DNA from: Planctomycetota bacterium
GTDB taxonomy: Bacteria; Planctomycetota; B15-G4; SIAN01
DNA length: 64,000 bases
NCBI GenBank assembly: GCA_028289345.1
Contig: JANQQL010000031.1
Location: forward strand, 396,029 to 460,028
Direction: 5' to 3'
The notes below the pieces were generated by a model. That model had not been told where the DNA came from, did not search any database, and worked only from the letters and a program-made list of their open reading frames with translations. Below are positions 25,205-36,488 of the stretch, piece by piece. Every line of letters begins with the position of its first letter. Position 1 is the stretch's first letter. A program made the position numbers and the translations under genes.

Positions 25205-26539
25205 TCAATCGCCTTCGCTTTGGCGATCAGGATCCAGCCGCGCAAAGATGAGGTCGAGAGTTTTCCGTGTCGTCCCGCGAACGCTCGCGACGGCCCGCCG
25301 AGCGCGATGTCCCAAGGACGCCGCCGCCTCGGAATCGATCAGGAGCCGGCGGATCTCCTGTTCGAGCTGGGACGCGTCTTCCACGACTCGTGCCGCATCT
25401 TGGCCGCGGAGCAGCCGAACTTCTTCCAGGAAATTGTCCATGTGAGGCCCGAACAAGACGGGTTTCCCCAGTCCCGCGGGTTCCAGGATGTTGTGACCTC
25501 CGCGGGGCACCATGCTACCGCCTACGAAGGCCAGCGTCCCCATCCCGTAGAAGAGTTCCAGCTCCCCGATGGTGTCGACGACCAGAATCGAGCCCGCCTC
25601 GGGAACCCGCCGCCGGCGACGCACGTCAGTCAGGGTCGCCACCGGACGCCCGGTGCGAGCGAGAAGTTTCGCCACCTCCGGCGCCCGGTCCACGTGGCGC
25701 GGAGCAACCACCAACCCGAGGCGTGGGAAATCTCGGGACAACCGGTGATAGACGGCACCGAGAATTTCCTCCTCGCCGGGGTGAGTGCTGCCAGCCACCA
25801 GCCTCAGGTCCTCGGCGGGCCAGCCCAGCTCACTCTGCTGCCGCCGCACCTCCTCGGGATCGACTTCCAAATGGAGGTTGTCGTACTTCAGGTTTCCCAT
25901 GACGCGCACTTGCTCGGCCGGAACCCCCAGACCTCGCAGGCGTTTGGCGTACTCTTCGCTCTGCACGGCAAACATGCGGATCCAGCGAAACTTCGGCAAC
26001 AATCGAGAAAAGCGCTGGTAACCACGGAACGAACGCTCCGTGATGCGGCCGTTGACCACCACCACGGGGATTCCCTGGGTTGCCGTCTGGAGCAGTAGGT
26101 TGGGCCAGATCTCGAGCTCCATGAGCACCAGCAGGTCCGGCCGGATTCTGCGGAGGACCCGGCGCATGATCCACGACAGGTCCAGCGGAAACTGAAAGAC
26201 CAGCGCATCGGGATACAAGCGACGCGCCACCTCCATCCCGGCAGGGGTGGTCGAACTGACCGCCACATCGATGTCCGGATCGCGTTCGCGAAGTCCCTTG
26301 ACGACGGACGCCGCCGTCTTGATTTCCCCCACCGAAACGCCATGCACCCACACACAGCGTCGCGTTCCAACGCGCGACGGTCCCCTCCCAAATCGTCCCG
26401 GAATCGAGTCCCGGAGCGCCGGGTCGCGCCAGCTTCGCAACACGAAGTAAGGAGCCGACAACAGCACGAACAGGACTACGAGGATGTCGTAGAACCAGTG
26501 CAGGAGGCGGGTGGTCCAGCGCGGCTTCAACGGCGGCAA
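25205..26539 (-). CDS. waaA: 3-deoxy-D-manno-octulosonic acid (Kdo) transferase
   Basis: 444 residues, slightly longer than the usual ~425. Transfers Kdo from CMP-Kdo to lipid A precursor at the cytoplasmic face of the inner membrane. An N-terminal membrane anchor (about 12-36) is followed by the GT-B N-domain with VWVHGVSVGE (catalytic Glu in SVGE) and VLMELEIWPN, and a C-domain with GSMVPRGGHNILEPA for the nucleotide sugar. The TTG start lies four bases after the secA stop; a second TTG three codons later is an alternative and there is no ATG nearby. Its presence argues for lipopolysaccharide, hence a Gram-negative envelope. Confidence 0.93.
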   Translation of the reverse strand: MPPLKPRWTTRLLHWFYDILVVLFVLLSAPYFVLRSWRDPALRDSIPGRFGRGPSRVGTRRCVWVHGVSVGEIKTAASVVKGLRERDPDIDVAVSSTTPAGMEVARRLYPDALVFQFPLDLSWIMRRVLRRIRPDLLVLMELEIWPNLLLQTATQGIPVVVVNGRITERSFRGYQRFSRLLPKFRWIRMFAVQSEEYAKRLRGLGVPAEQVRVMGNLKYDNLHLEVDPEEVRRQQSELGWPAEDLRLVAGSTHPGEEEILGAVYHRLSRDFPRLGLVVAPRHVDRAPEVAKLLARTGRPVATLTDVRRRRRVPEAGSILVVDTIGELELFYGMGTLAFVGGSMVPRGGHNILEPAGLGKPVLFGPHMDNFLEEVRLLRGQDAARVVEDASQLEQEIRRLLIDSEAAASLGHRARRAVASVRGTTRKTLDLIFARLDPDRQSEGD

Positions 26540-26543
26540 ACAG

Positions 26544-29627
<3,084 letters not shown>

Positions 29628-29713
29628 GAGACTTCCTCGGGACTAGACGGATTGGCAGGGACCGGCGGGCCGGAGAATGGCCAGCAAAGGAGAGGCCGAT
29701 CTTCACATCAAGG

Positions 29714-29742
29714 TTTGTACCCCTGGCGCGCAGGGGCGTCAA
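29714..29742 (-). promoter_or_regulatory. secA promoter whose 17-base spacer is a perfect inverted repeat
   Basis: On the minus strand: TTGACG (29737-29742), a 17-base spacer (29720-29736), TACAAA (29714-29719). The spacer reads CCCCTGCGCGCCAGGGG, arms CCCCTG/CAGGGG around CGCGC, filling exactly the space between -35 and -10. The -35 abuts the stop of the upstream response-regulator gene (29744-29746). The leader to the secA ATG would be about 80 bases. The dyad could be an operator, a DNA-distorting site for a MerR-like activator, or a terminator stem of the upstream operon reused in the promoter. Confidence 0.6.
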
Positions 29743-29743
29743 C

Positions 29744-30595
29744 TCAGGTCGAAGACGTCCCGGCGCCACCCTGGTCACGGTCCGGAGGGCTGAGCAGGTG
29801 ATCGATGAATGAGAACAGGATCTCCGCCTGAAACGGCTTTACCAGGAATGCGTCGGCGCTGTGCGTCTGCCCCAAATCGATCAACCCCGCCGTGGCCAAG
29901 AGCACCGGCAGTCCCTTGGTCTCCGGGGTCTCCTTGAGCAACCGGCAAGATTCCAAACCGTCCATCACGGGCATTTCCACGTCCATGATCACCAGGTCAA
30001 TCCGGCCGGGATCCGCACGTTCCAACGCCTCGGCTCCGTTGGCGGCGAGTTCGATGTCGAAGCCACGGGCATCCAACAACATGGAAAGGGTCTCGGCGGC
30101 GTTCGCGTCATCGTCGACCAGGAGAATTCGCTGCTGACGTCGCTCCTCCCGCGGAAGCGGACGAGTTTCCAGAAGCCCTTTCAGGTGGGACACCGTCGGC
30201 ATTCCCTCGGTCGCCCAGCGCTCCTCGATGGCCCGCTTGATCTCGGCATTGTGACGCCGGACCTGCTCAACCTCCTCCCGCTCCGCCGAGGAGACTTTGA
30301 ACATCTGGTCGTGAGTGTCGACCTGGAGGAAGAACTCCCCTCGGATCAGATGCTCTTCCAAGACCAGCTTCATGAACGGGTATTCGAGATTCCCCAAGCG
30401 CAACACATAGCGGTGGGAGGAGTTCTCTTGCCGAGGAGTCTCGTCCTCGAATGCCCCGAGGAACTGCTGCAAGCGGTCGCTGTCGTCTCCCTGCAACTGT
30501 GGTCGCTGCGGACAAGGCTGACCTTGGAACGCGACCTCTTCGTAGATGGCGAGGGCGCGCCGCAACAATCCGAGAGAGAACTCCGTCAGTCGCAA
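29744..30595 (-). CDS. Response regulator with C-terminal receiver and unassigned N-terminal domain
   Basis: 283 residues from a TTG at 30595, chosen because AAGGAG lies eight bases upstream and the pyrD frame ends ten bases inside it. The C-terminal receiver domain (about 156-270) is complete: RILLVDDD (acid pocket at 161-163), phospho-acceptor D205 in VIMDVEMPVMDG, the Thr of LLATAG, and the conserved lysine K253 in FLVKPFQ. The N-terminal 140 residues are charged and helical, with no domain that I recognise; they contain HRYVLRLGNLEYPFMKLVLEE and are not a DNA-binding helix-turn-helix. Receivers at the C-terminus usually regulate the domain before them. No histidine kinase lies nearby. Confidence 0.75.
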   Translation of the reverse strand: MRLTEFSLGLLRRALAIYEEVAFQGQPCPQRPQLQGDDSDRLQQFLGAFEDETPRQENSSHRYVLRLGNLEYPFMKLVLEEHLIRGEFFLQVDTHDQMFKVSSAEREEVEQVRRHNAEIKRAIEERWATEGMPTVSHLKGLLETRPLPREERRQQRILLVDDDANAAETLSMLLDARGFDIELAANGAEALERADPGRIDLVIMDVEMPVMDGLESCRLLKETPETKGLPVLLATAGLIDLGQTHSADAFLVKPFQAEILFSFIDHLLSPPDRDQGGAGTSST

Positions 30596-31530
30596 GCCGC
30601 AGACTCCTTCGGCTGGTGCATCCGACCGATGAATTGCGAAACCGTGTCGACACCGGCTTCCTTCAACAACATCGGAAGTTCGTCGAGGATTTCTTGGATG
30701 GCGTGGGGACGGCGAAAGGTGGCAGTGCCGACCTGCACGGCTGCGGCCCCCGCGGCAAGAAAGTCCATCACGTCTTCCGCCGTTTCGATCCCCCCGACGC
30801 CAACGATCGGCATGCGGGTCGCCGCGTACACTGTGTGCACGTGGTAAAGGGCCAGGGGCTTCAAGGCGGGTCCGGAAAGCCCTCCGTGGACCCCTCCCAG
30901 ATGGGAGCGACCACTTCGCCAATCCAGCGCCAATCCCAACGGCGTGTTGATCACCGTCAGACCGTCCGCCCCGCCCTCTCGGCAGGCCTCCGCAATCTCG
31001 ATGTTGTCGGACACGTTTGGCGAAAGCTTGGCCAGGACCGGAAGGGACAGCCGTTCCTTCACCAACCGCACCGCCTTCTCCGCCAACTCCGGCTTCTTCG
31101 CGTAGGGGAAGCCTCCCTCTTCGAGATTGGGGCAGCTCAGGTTTAGCTCGACCGCCTGGAATCCCCCCGGATCGCGATCCTCGGCCTGCTGCAGTTTCTC
31201 GGCGATGATCGAGAATTCGTCGATCTTCTCTCCCGCGAGATTTGCGATCAGCGCCGAACACCGGCCTTTCATCCGCTCCCGGGTCACGGCTAACAAGTGA
31301 TCGACCCCTTCGTTGGGCAGTCCGATGGAATTCAGGATCCCTCCGGTCACCTCCACCACTCGGGGCGGCGGGTTGCCCACCCGGGGATTCAACGTCACCG
31401 TCTTGAGCACGACGGCGCCTGGTGTCCGCAAGTCGGTCCAGTCCGCCATCTCGTCTTCGTGACCAAACGTCCCGGATGCCGTGAGAACCGGGTTCGACAA
31501 TGCAAGGGGACCGACCTGGGTGTCCAGCAT
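30586..31530 (-). CDS. pyrD: Dihydroorotate dehydrogenase, class 1 (probably 1B)
   Basis: 314 residues from the ATG at 31530, with GGAG six bases upstream; the frame is open further upstream but without coding character. Oxidises dihydroorotate to orotate in pyrimidine synthesis, using FMN. The catalytic Cys in VELNLSCPN marks class 1 (class 2 uses Ser), and LTASGTFGHEDE, KTVTLNPRVGNPPPR and IVGVGGI fit the TIM-barrel FMN enzyme. Class 1B enzymes pair with PyrK, which is not in this window. The C-terminus overlaps the response-regulator start by ten bases. Confidence 0.93.
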   Translation of the reverse strand: MLDTQVGPLALSNPVLTASGTFGHEDEMADWTDLRTPGAVVLKTVTLNPRVGNPPPRVVEVTGGILNSIGLPNEGVDHLLAVTRERMKGRCSALIANLAGEKIDEFSIIAEKLQQAEDRDPGGFQAVELNLSCPNLEEGGFPYAKKPELAEKAVRLVKERLSLPVLAKLSPNVSDNIEIAEACREGGADGLTVINTPLGLALDWRSGRSHLGGVHGGLSGPALKPLALYHVHTVYAATRMPIVGVGGIETAEDVMDFLAAGAAAVQVGTATFRRPHAIQEILDELPMLLKEAGVDTVSQFIGRMHQPKESAACD

Positions 31531-31649
31531 TCCTACTCCCGAGCAGCACGGGATTTGGGGGAAGGGCTGCGACGCAACAACCCTGCGGATCCGCTCAGGA
31601 GTCCCGGGTCCTGACCCGGGCAGGCTTCCAAGCGTGGCGGGGAACCGGC

Positions 31650-32195
31650 TCAGCCCTCGGAGGGGGCTGACGAATCCGTCGCGGGAGCGCTCTTGAGAAG
31701 TCCCAAGGCAAGGACCGCGACCCCGACACAAATCGCGGAGTCCGCCACATTAAACGCCGGGAAGGGGTCGAAGGGAGGAAAGTTCAGATTCACTTCGAGG
31801 AAATCCCGGACCCCAACGAAGCGCATCGAGTCGTGAATGTTGCCAAGGGCGCCACCAAGGATGCCGCCCAGTGCGACCTGCGCAGCCTTCTGCTCGGGCT
31901 CCATTCCCCAAAGCAAGTAGAGAATGACCGCGACGGCAACCCAGCGAAACCACAGCAGGATGTTGGAGTAGTCGCTGAAGGAACCCCACATCATGCCCGG
32001 ATTGAGCATGGTGACAAATCGCACCTTGCTGCCCCAGATCTCCTCCACCGATCTTGGCGTGCGTTGAAACTCTTCGATCGTGTCGAAGTCTCCGACCGAG
32101 ATCCCGAGCGACTCGAACACCCAAGTCTTGGTGAACAGGTCCAAGGCGCAGATCAGGACCGCGGCGACCCAGAAAACGGATTTGCCTTTCAACAA
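31650..32195 (-). CDS. lspA: Prolipoprotein signal peptidase (signal peptidase II)
   Basis: 181 residues with four membrane segments. Cleaves the signal of diacylglyceryl-prolipoproteins before the lipobox cysteine; the lipoprotein-type sulfatase at 2844-5528 would be a substrate. The two catalytic aspartates are visible in GVRDFL and FNVADSAI, together with GALGNIHD and LNPGMMWG, corresponding to the NxG substrate-binding motif. There is a longer than usual periplasmic loop after the first helix, between TKTWVFESLG and VRFVTMLNPG. It lies 119 bases before the pyrD ATG. Confidence 0.94.
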   Translation of the reverse strand: MLKGKSVFWVAAVLICALDLFTKTWVFESLGISVGDFDTIEEFQRTPRSVEEIWGSKVRFVTMLNPGMMWGSFSDYSNILLWFRWVAVAVILYLLWGMEPEQKAAQVALGGILGGALGNIHDSMRFVGVRDFLEVNLNFPPFDPFPAFNVADSAICVGVAVLALGLLKSAPATDSSAPSEG

Positions 32196-32274
32196 CGCTG
32201 TTCGCCCCTTGGTGGTTCTTCACTCAACGTCGAAAGACTTGCCTTGGTCGGCCTCGATGCCCACCGATGGAGCC

Positions 32275-33342
32275 CTAGCCGGTTTCCCGCTGCTGCTGAC
32301 AAGTCACACAGAATCGAGCAAAAGGCAAGACCTCGAGACGCGAGATCGGGATTCCCGAGCCGCACTCTTCGCAGGATCCAAAGGTCTTCTGGTCCACGCG
32401 CTCGAGAGCCTTGTCGATTTCTCGAATCAGCGCTTCCTCGTTCTCCATCAGGCCGAGGGTGAAGTCCTGCTCGAAGTTGTCCGTGCCGTGATCCGCCATG
32501 TGATCCGCCGACGAGTCCTGTCCCGTGGCTTTCAAGGCCTCACTCGCCATGAGGTCGAGGTCCCCCGCGACCACGGAACGACGCTCCAGCAAGATCTTGC
32601 GGAACCGATTGAGTTCCTTGCGTTCGAACGGCTGGAATCGACGCTTGCGCTGAGCCGAGTTGTTGGCGTTGCTCTCCGGCCCCTGACGCCCTTTGTAGGC
32701 CTGGGCCTTGGTGCCGCGACTCCCCGGCTTCAAGGTCGTCTGCTGAACGATCTGAATCTTGCGCGGCGGCTTGGCAGCCTCTGCCTCCTTGGCCTTCTTC
32801 GCGGCTGACTTCAACTTGCTCTTCGCGGCCTCGACCTTGGCCGAGACCTTCAGCTTCGCCGCAGTTTTGGCAGACTTCTTGGCCGCCACCTTCTTGGGCG
32901 CCGCGGCGGCTTTCTTGGGAGCCGCCTTCTTCGCCGGGGTCGCCTTCTTCGCCGGGGTCGCCTTCTTCGCGGCCCCCTTCTTGGCGGACGGCTTCTTCGC
33001 AGTCGCCTTCTTGGTCGTCACCTTCTTGGCAGGCGACTTCTTCACCGCGGGCTTCTTGGCGACCGCCTTCTTCGTGACTTTCTTGGCCGCGGCCTTCTTC
33101 TTCGCGGCCGGAGCTTTCTTCGCCGGGGCCTTCTTGGCCTTGGTCGCTTTCTTCTTGGCAGCTGACGTCTTCGGCGCGCCCTGCTTCGAGGTCACCTTCT
33201 TCGACGTCACTTTTTTCGCCGCCTTCGCCTTGCGAGTGGTCGCAGCGCTCTTGGCGGATTTCGCTTTGCTGGCGGCCTTCTTCTTGGCGGCGGATTTGGT
33301 CTTTCGGGCCTGGCTTTTTCGAGCCGTGGACTTCTTTTTCAT
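32275..33342 (-). CDS. DksA/TraR-type zinc finger protein with long histone-H1-like Lys/Ala tail
   Basis: 355 residues from the ATG at 33342 (GAGG seven bases upstream). Residues 1 to about 205 are almost entirely Lys, Ala, Thr, Pro and Ser in short repeats of the AKKATP, AKKAP and TKKATAKKP kind, as in eukaryotic H1 tails and chlamydial Hc1/Hc2. Residues about 215-355 form a DksA/TraR-like region: a basic helical segment, NFEQDFTLGLMENEEALIRE, then the C4 zinc finger C324-x2-C327-x17-C345-x2-C348 with GIPISRLEVLPFARFC. DksA binds the RNA polymerase secondary channel and modulates initiation; the tail should bind DNA without sequence specificity. The combination suggests a nucleoid-associated regulator of transcription. 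The aspartate pair at the tip of the DksA coiled coil is not evident. Confidence 0.85.
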   Translation of the reverse strand: MKKKSTARKSQARKTKSAAKKKAASKAKSAKSAATTRKAKAAKKVTSKKVTSKQGAPKTSAAKKKATKAKKAPAKKAPAAKKKAAAKKVTKKAVAKKPAVKKSPAKKVTTKKATAKKPSAKKGAAKKATPAKKATPAKKAAPKKAAAAPKKVAAKKSAKTAAKLKVSAKVEAAKSKLKSAAKKAKEAEAAKPPRKIQIVQQTTLKPGSRGTKAQAYKGRQGPESNANNSAQRKRRFQPFERKELNRFRKILLERRSVVAGDLDLMASEALKATGQDSSADHMADHGTDNFEQDFTLGLMENEEALIREIDKALERVDQKTFGSCEECGSGIPISRLEVLPFARFCVTCQQQRETG

Positions 33343-33682
33343 CGTCGCCCTCGTCCGGACATTCCCCGGGACCACTTTTCACTGAACACCGTCGATTGGC
33401 CGATTGCTCGGGACAGCAGGTGCTGGAGACTTCGATTCGCCCAGTCCGCCCGACCCTCCCGATCACCTCGGCGGCTGGCCGCCCGGCCGCGTCGACAGCT
33501 TGGCCTGCTGGAGAGCCAGGAACAACCTCCGGAACTCTCGCCGTGTCAAGGACTTACGTCGACCCAGCTGGGTCTTCGAGAAGGGCCGTACTCTAGGCAG
33601 CAGCCCCCTTCAGTCAAGGGAAATCGAACAGGGTGAGAGGCGTCTTCGGAACCAGATTCGTGGCGATAGTCTTGCGGGTCTG
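33343..33682. other. Divergent intergenic region between the DksA-like gene and the Xer recombinase gene
   Basis: No gene. On the minus strand a perfect -35 TTGACA lies at 33544-33549, but the hexamer at the expected -10 position (GTTGTT) is poor. On the plus strand TACTCT (33589-33594) could be a -10 for the recombinase. Between them is a perfect 14-base palindrome GACCCAGCTGGGTC (33561-33574), placed where a regulator could act on either gene. Confidence 0.4.
33561..33574. repeat. 14-base perfect palindrome, possible operator
   Basis: GACCCAGCTGGGTC, fully self-complementary, in the divergent region about 110 bases before the recombinase start and 15 bases before a plus-strand -10-like TACTCT. 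It could bind a dimeric regulator; no second copy was noticed. Confidence 0.35.
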
Positions 33683-34606
33683 ATGGCGGAGTCGCGGACG
33701 GAGTCCCTCCAGCAGTTCCTGACCTGGGCCACGGTCGAAGCCGGTCTGGCCGAGGCCACGGTCGCCAGTTACGAGCGCGACCTGCGGGCGTTCTTGCGCT
33801 TCTTGCCCGCGCCCCTCGGTTTCGAGAACGCGAAAGAGTCTCACATCCGCGGTTTCTTGCTAGAGCAACGGCAACGCGGTCTGCGAAGCGGAACCGTGGC
33901 CCGACGCCTGACTTCGCTACGACTGCTGTACCGCTTGCTGCTCGCGGAATCGCGAGTTGCCGAAGACCCGACCCGGGGAGTTCCCTATCCCGGAGTTTCG
34001 CGGCGCTTGCCCTACGTGCTGAGTCGAGAGCAAGTGCAACGCCTGCTCGACGAGGCCGATCCTCCCGGCCCCCTGGGAATTCGAGAGCGGCTCATTCTCG
34101 AGTGGCTCTATGGGACCGGTTGCCGTGTCTCCGAACTTGCCGGGATCCAATTGCCCGACCTGGATCTGGATTTGGGGGTGTGTCGTTGCCTCGGCAAAGG
34201 CGGACGCGAGCGACTCCTGCTTCTGCATCAACACTTGCGCGAGATCGTGAGGCAGTATCTCCGCGAAGCTCGTCCCCAACTCCTCGAAGATCGGACCAGC
34301 AACCACTTGGTTCTGTCGCGAAGCGGTCGCCCTCTCGACCGCACCCAGATCTTTCGGATTCTTCAACAGCGCGCGAAACGTGCCGGGGTTTCTCCCCTGC
34401 CGAGTCCCCACAAGCTCCGCCACTCCTTCGCAACCCACTTGTTGGAAGGAGGTGCGGATCTCCGCGCCGTGCAAGAACTTCTCGGTCACCAAAGCCTGGC
34501 AACCACGCAGATCTACACCCACGTCGACGTGCAACGGTTGCGTGACGCCCACCGGCGCTTTCACCCTCGCGCTCGAGAGTCGTCCTCGACTTCGGATCCG
34601 GAATGA
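33683..34606 (+). CDS. Tyrosine recombinase XerC/XerD-type
   Basis: 307 residues from the ATG at 33683, the length of Xer recombinases; the frame is open upstream but with non-coding-like composition, and the ribosome site is weak. The N-terminal SAM-like core-binding domain (about 5-90) is followed by the catalytic domain with all residues: R148 (GTGCRVSELAG), K172 (LGKGGRER), H243-x2-R246 (HKLRHSFATH), H269 (LLGHQSLATT) and nucleophile Y278 (TQIYTHVD). Size and lack of a neighbouring integrative element point to chromosome dimer resolution at dif rather than phage integration. XerC versus XerD cannot be decided. Confidence 0.92.
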   Translation: MAESRTESLQQFLTWATVEAGLAEATVASYERDLRAFLRFLPAPLGFENAKESHIRGFLLEQRQRGLRSGTVARRLTSLRLLYRLLLAESRVAEDPTRGVPYPGVSRRLPYVLSREQVQRLLDEADPPGPLGIRERLILEWLYGTGCRVSELAGIQLPDLDLDLGVCRCLGKGGRERLLLLHQHLREIVRQYLREARPQLLEDRTSNHLVLSRSGRPLDRTQIFRILQQRAKRAGVSPLPSPHKLRHSFATHLLEGGADLRAVQELLGHQSLATTQIYTHVDVQRLRDAHRRFHPRARESSSTSDPE

Positions 34607-34653
34607 CGCGAAACGTGCCGCAGGGGCTTTGCCACCGCGGCACACCGGCGGAA

Positions 34654-36312
34654 TCACATCACCGCTTCGATCCCGAGATCCGCAAAGCTCTTCTTCTCGA
34701 AGTTGTCCCGGAACATGCCGCGAAGCTTTTCCGCCGCTTGATCGTAAGCCGCCGGATCAGCCCAGGTGTTACGCGGATTGAGAATCTCCGCAGGAACGCC
34801 CGGACAACTCTTCGGCATTCGCAAGTGGAACACGGGGTGCTCTTCGAACTCGACCTTGCCTTCGTCTAGGTCACCGTTCAAAGCAGCGTTCAAGAGAGCG
34901 CGGGTGTGTTGAATCGAAATCCGCTTGCCGGTGCCGTAGGCCCCCCCACTCCATCCGGTGTTGAGAAGGATGCATCGCGCTTCATGCTGCTCCATCTTCT
35001 TCTTCAGCAGTTGGGCGTAAACCGGAGGCTTCTGCGACATGAACGGAGCACCGAAGCAGGCACTGAATGCCGCTTGCGGCTCGGTGACACCGACCTCCGT
35101 GCCGGCCAGCTTGGAGGTGAAGCCGGAAACGAAGTGGTACATCACCTCCTTGCCACTCAGTACCGCGACCGGCGGAAGCACGCCAAAGGCGTCCGCGGTC
35201 AACAACACGATCGTTTGAGGATGAGGGCCGCGGGCTCCCGCAGCAACCCCCGGATTGGCAGAAAGCGGATAAGAGAAACGCGTGTTCTCGGTGATCGAGC
35301 GATCGGTGAGATCGAGATTCTGGGGATCGATCTCGTTCATCGCCTGGTTGGGCAACGGCGGCACGTTTTCCACCAGCGTTCCCGGGAGAGACAAGGCGGC
35401 AGCAATCACCGGCTCGGCCTCTTTGTTCAGATCAATCAACTTCGCGTAGCAGCCGTCTTCCAAGTTGGACAGACCGTGTTCGGTCCAGGCGGTTTCATCA
35501 TCTCCGATCAGCTCGCGATCGGGATCCGCAGACAAAGTGGTCTTCCCCGTACCCGACAGGCCGAACAGGATGGCCCCGTCTCCTTGCTTGCCGATGTTGG
35601 CGGAGCAGTGCATGGACAGGTAACCCTGCTGGGGAAGCAAGAAGTTCATCACCGTGAAGATGGTCTTCTTGACCACTCCGTTGTAATCCGCGCGCCCCGC
35701 AACCAGGCAGATCCGATTGCGGAAGTCGATGATGATCGCCACTTCCGACCGCGACCCATCCCGTTCGGGCTCGCAAGTGAACGAGGGCGCGTTCAACATC
35801 GTCCAACGCCGCGCCTCGACATCCTTCACTCCCTCGACGTCCTTCGGGAACATGTTGTGGGCGAACATCGCGTGGGTGGCATATTCACCCACGAATCGGT
35901 ACGGCAGGGAATACGCGGGGTCGGATCCGACGAACACGTCCTTGACGTACAACGTGGCCTTCTTCTCATTGAGGTGTGCGACGACTCGCTTCAGCAACCC
36001 CTGGTAGTGATCCGGGTCGTACTTCTGGAGGTCGTCTTTCCACCAGACTTCCCCGTCGACCTCCGGCCAAGCCACCGCAAAAGTGTCACGCACTCTTCGT
36101 CCCGTGCAATCCGGATCGGTGTAGTAAACCAGAGGACCTTGGGGACCGAGCTTCGTGGAAAACGCTTTTTGCTCGGCACTTCCCCCGTCCTTGCGGGTGC
36201 GACCGCGATCATTGGCGATGGCCTCTTCGAACAGCTGTTCCTTGGTCAGACCGTACTTGTAGTCGACGTCCTTGAGTCCCAAGAGCTGCTCGAGGTCGTG
36301 GCGGAAATCCAT
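34654..36312 (-). CDS. pckA: Phosphoenolpyruvate carboxykinase (ATP)
   Basis: 552 residues, normal for the ATP-type enzyme. Converts oxaloacetate and ATP to PEP, CO2 and ADP, the entry to gluconeogenesis. The P-loop GLSGTGKT is at 251-258, the kinase-2 element is LIGDDETAW, and the PEPCK signature NIGKQGDGAILFGLSG is intact, with the R-TD pattern LTDRSITENTRFSYP. The adjacent mdh-sucCD operon (12 kb away) supplies oxaloacetate. Confidence 0.96.
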   Translation of the reverse strand: MDFRHDLEQLLGLKDVDYKYGLTKEQLFEEAIANDRGRTRKDGGSAEQKAFSTKLGPQGPLVYYTDPDCTGRRVRDTFAVAWPEVDGEVWWKDDLQKYDPDHYQGLLKRVVAHLNEKKATLYVKDVFVGSDPAYSLPYRFVGEYATHAMFAHNMFPKDVEGVKDVEARRWTMLNAPSFTCEPERDGSRSEVAIIIDFRNRICLVAGRADYNGVVKKTIFTVMNFLLPQQGYLSMHCSANIGKQGDGAILFGLSGTGKTTLSADPDRELIGDDETAWTEHGLSNLEDGCYAKLIDLNKEAEPVIAAALSLPGTLVENVPPLPNQAMNEIDPQNLDLTDRSITENTRFSYPLSANPGVAAGARGPHPQTIVLLTADAFGVLPPVAVLSGKEVMYHFVSGFTSKLAGTEVGVTEPQAAFSACFGAPFMSQKPPVYAQLLKKKMEQHEARCILLNTGWSGGAYGTGKRISIQHTRALLNAALNGDLDEGKVEFEEHPVFHLRMPKSCPGVPAEILNPRNTWADPAAYDQAAEKLRGMFRDNFEKKSFADLGIEAVM

Positions 36313-36407
36313 GACGATTCCTTGTCGGTTCGAAAAGAAGCGCGGAGCCGGCGAATCAGTGAGCGGCGGCTGGCCCTGCGTCGAGAGGTTGGCCGAAAAA
36401 CCGCGTC

Positions 36408-36436
36408 AAGTTAGCTCGACCCCGGAAGGCGGTAAA
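36408..36436 (-). promoter_or_regulatory. Possible pckA promoter
   Basis: Minus strand TTTACC (36431-36436), 17 bases, TAACTT (36408-36413). The -10 is identical to that upstream of the secreted-protein gene at 12434-14428. It gives a leader of about 88 bases. Confidence 0.35.
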
Positions 36437-36488
36437 GGGCCCGATCTCCGTCTCTCGCGAGGAGCGGCCGAGAGCTCCCGGAGCGACC

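Noticed and set aside
23303..26098. Very long open frame on the plus strand opposite the prepilin, metK and waaA genes
   Set aside because: It lies antisense to three well-recognised genes, has no ribosome site or recognisable domain, and is explained by high G+C with C-ending codons on the coding strand.
31530..31731. Upstream extension of pyrD by about 67 codons
   Set aside because: The ATG at 31530 has a good ribosome site and begins the conserved protein; the extension is low-complexity and lacks a start signal.
32759..33385. Ala/Phe-rich open frame on the plus strand that looks like a membrane protein
   Set aside because: It is the antisense of the Lys/Ala repeat tail (AAG and GCC codons read as CTT and GGC); the repeat explains the apparent hydrophobicity.
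33683..34606. Tyrosine recombinase as sign of an integrative element
   Set aside because: No tRNA, attachment repeats, phage or conjugation genes flank it; size and motifs fit chromosomal XerC/D.
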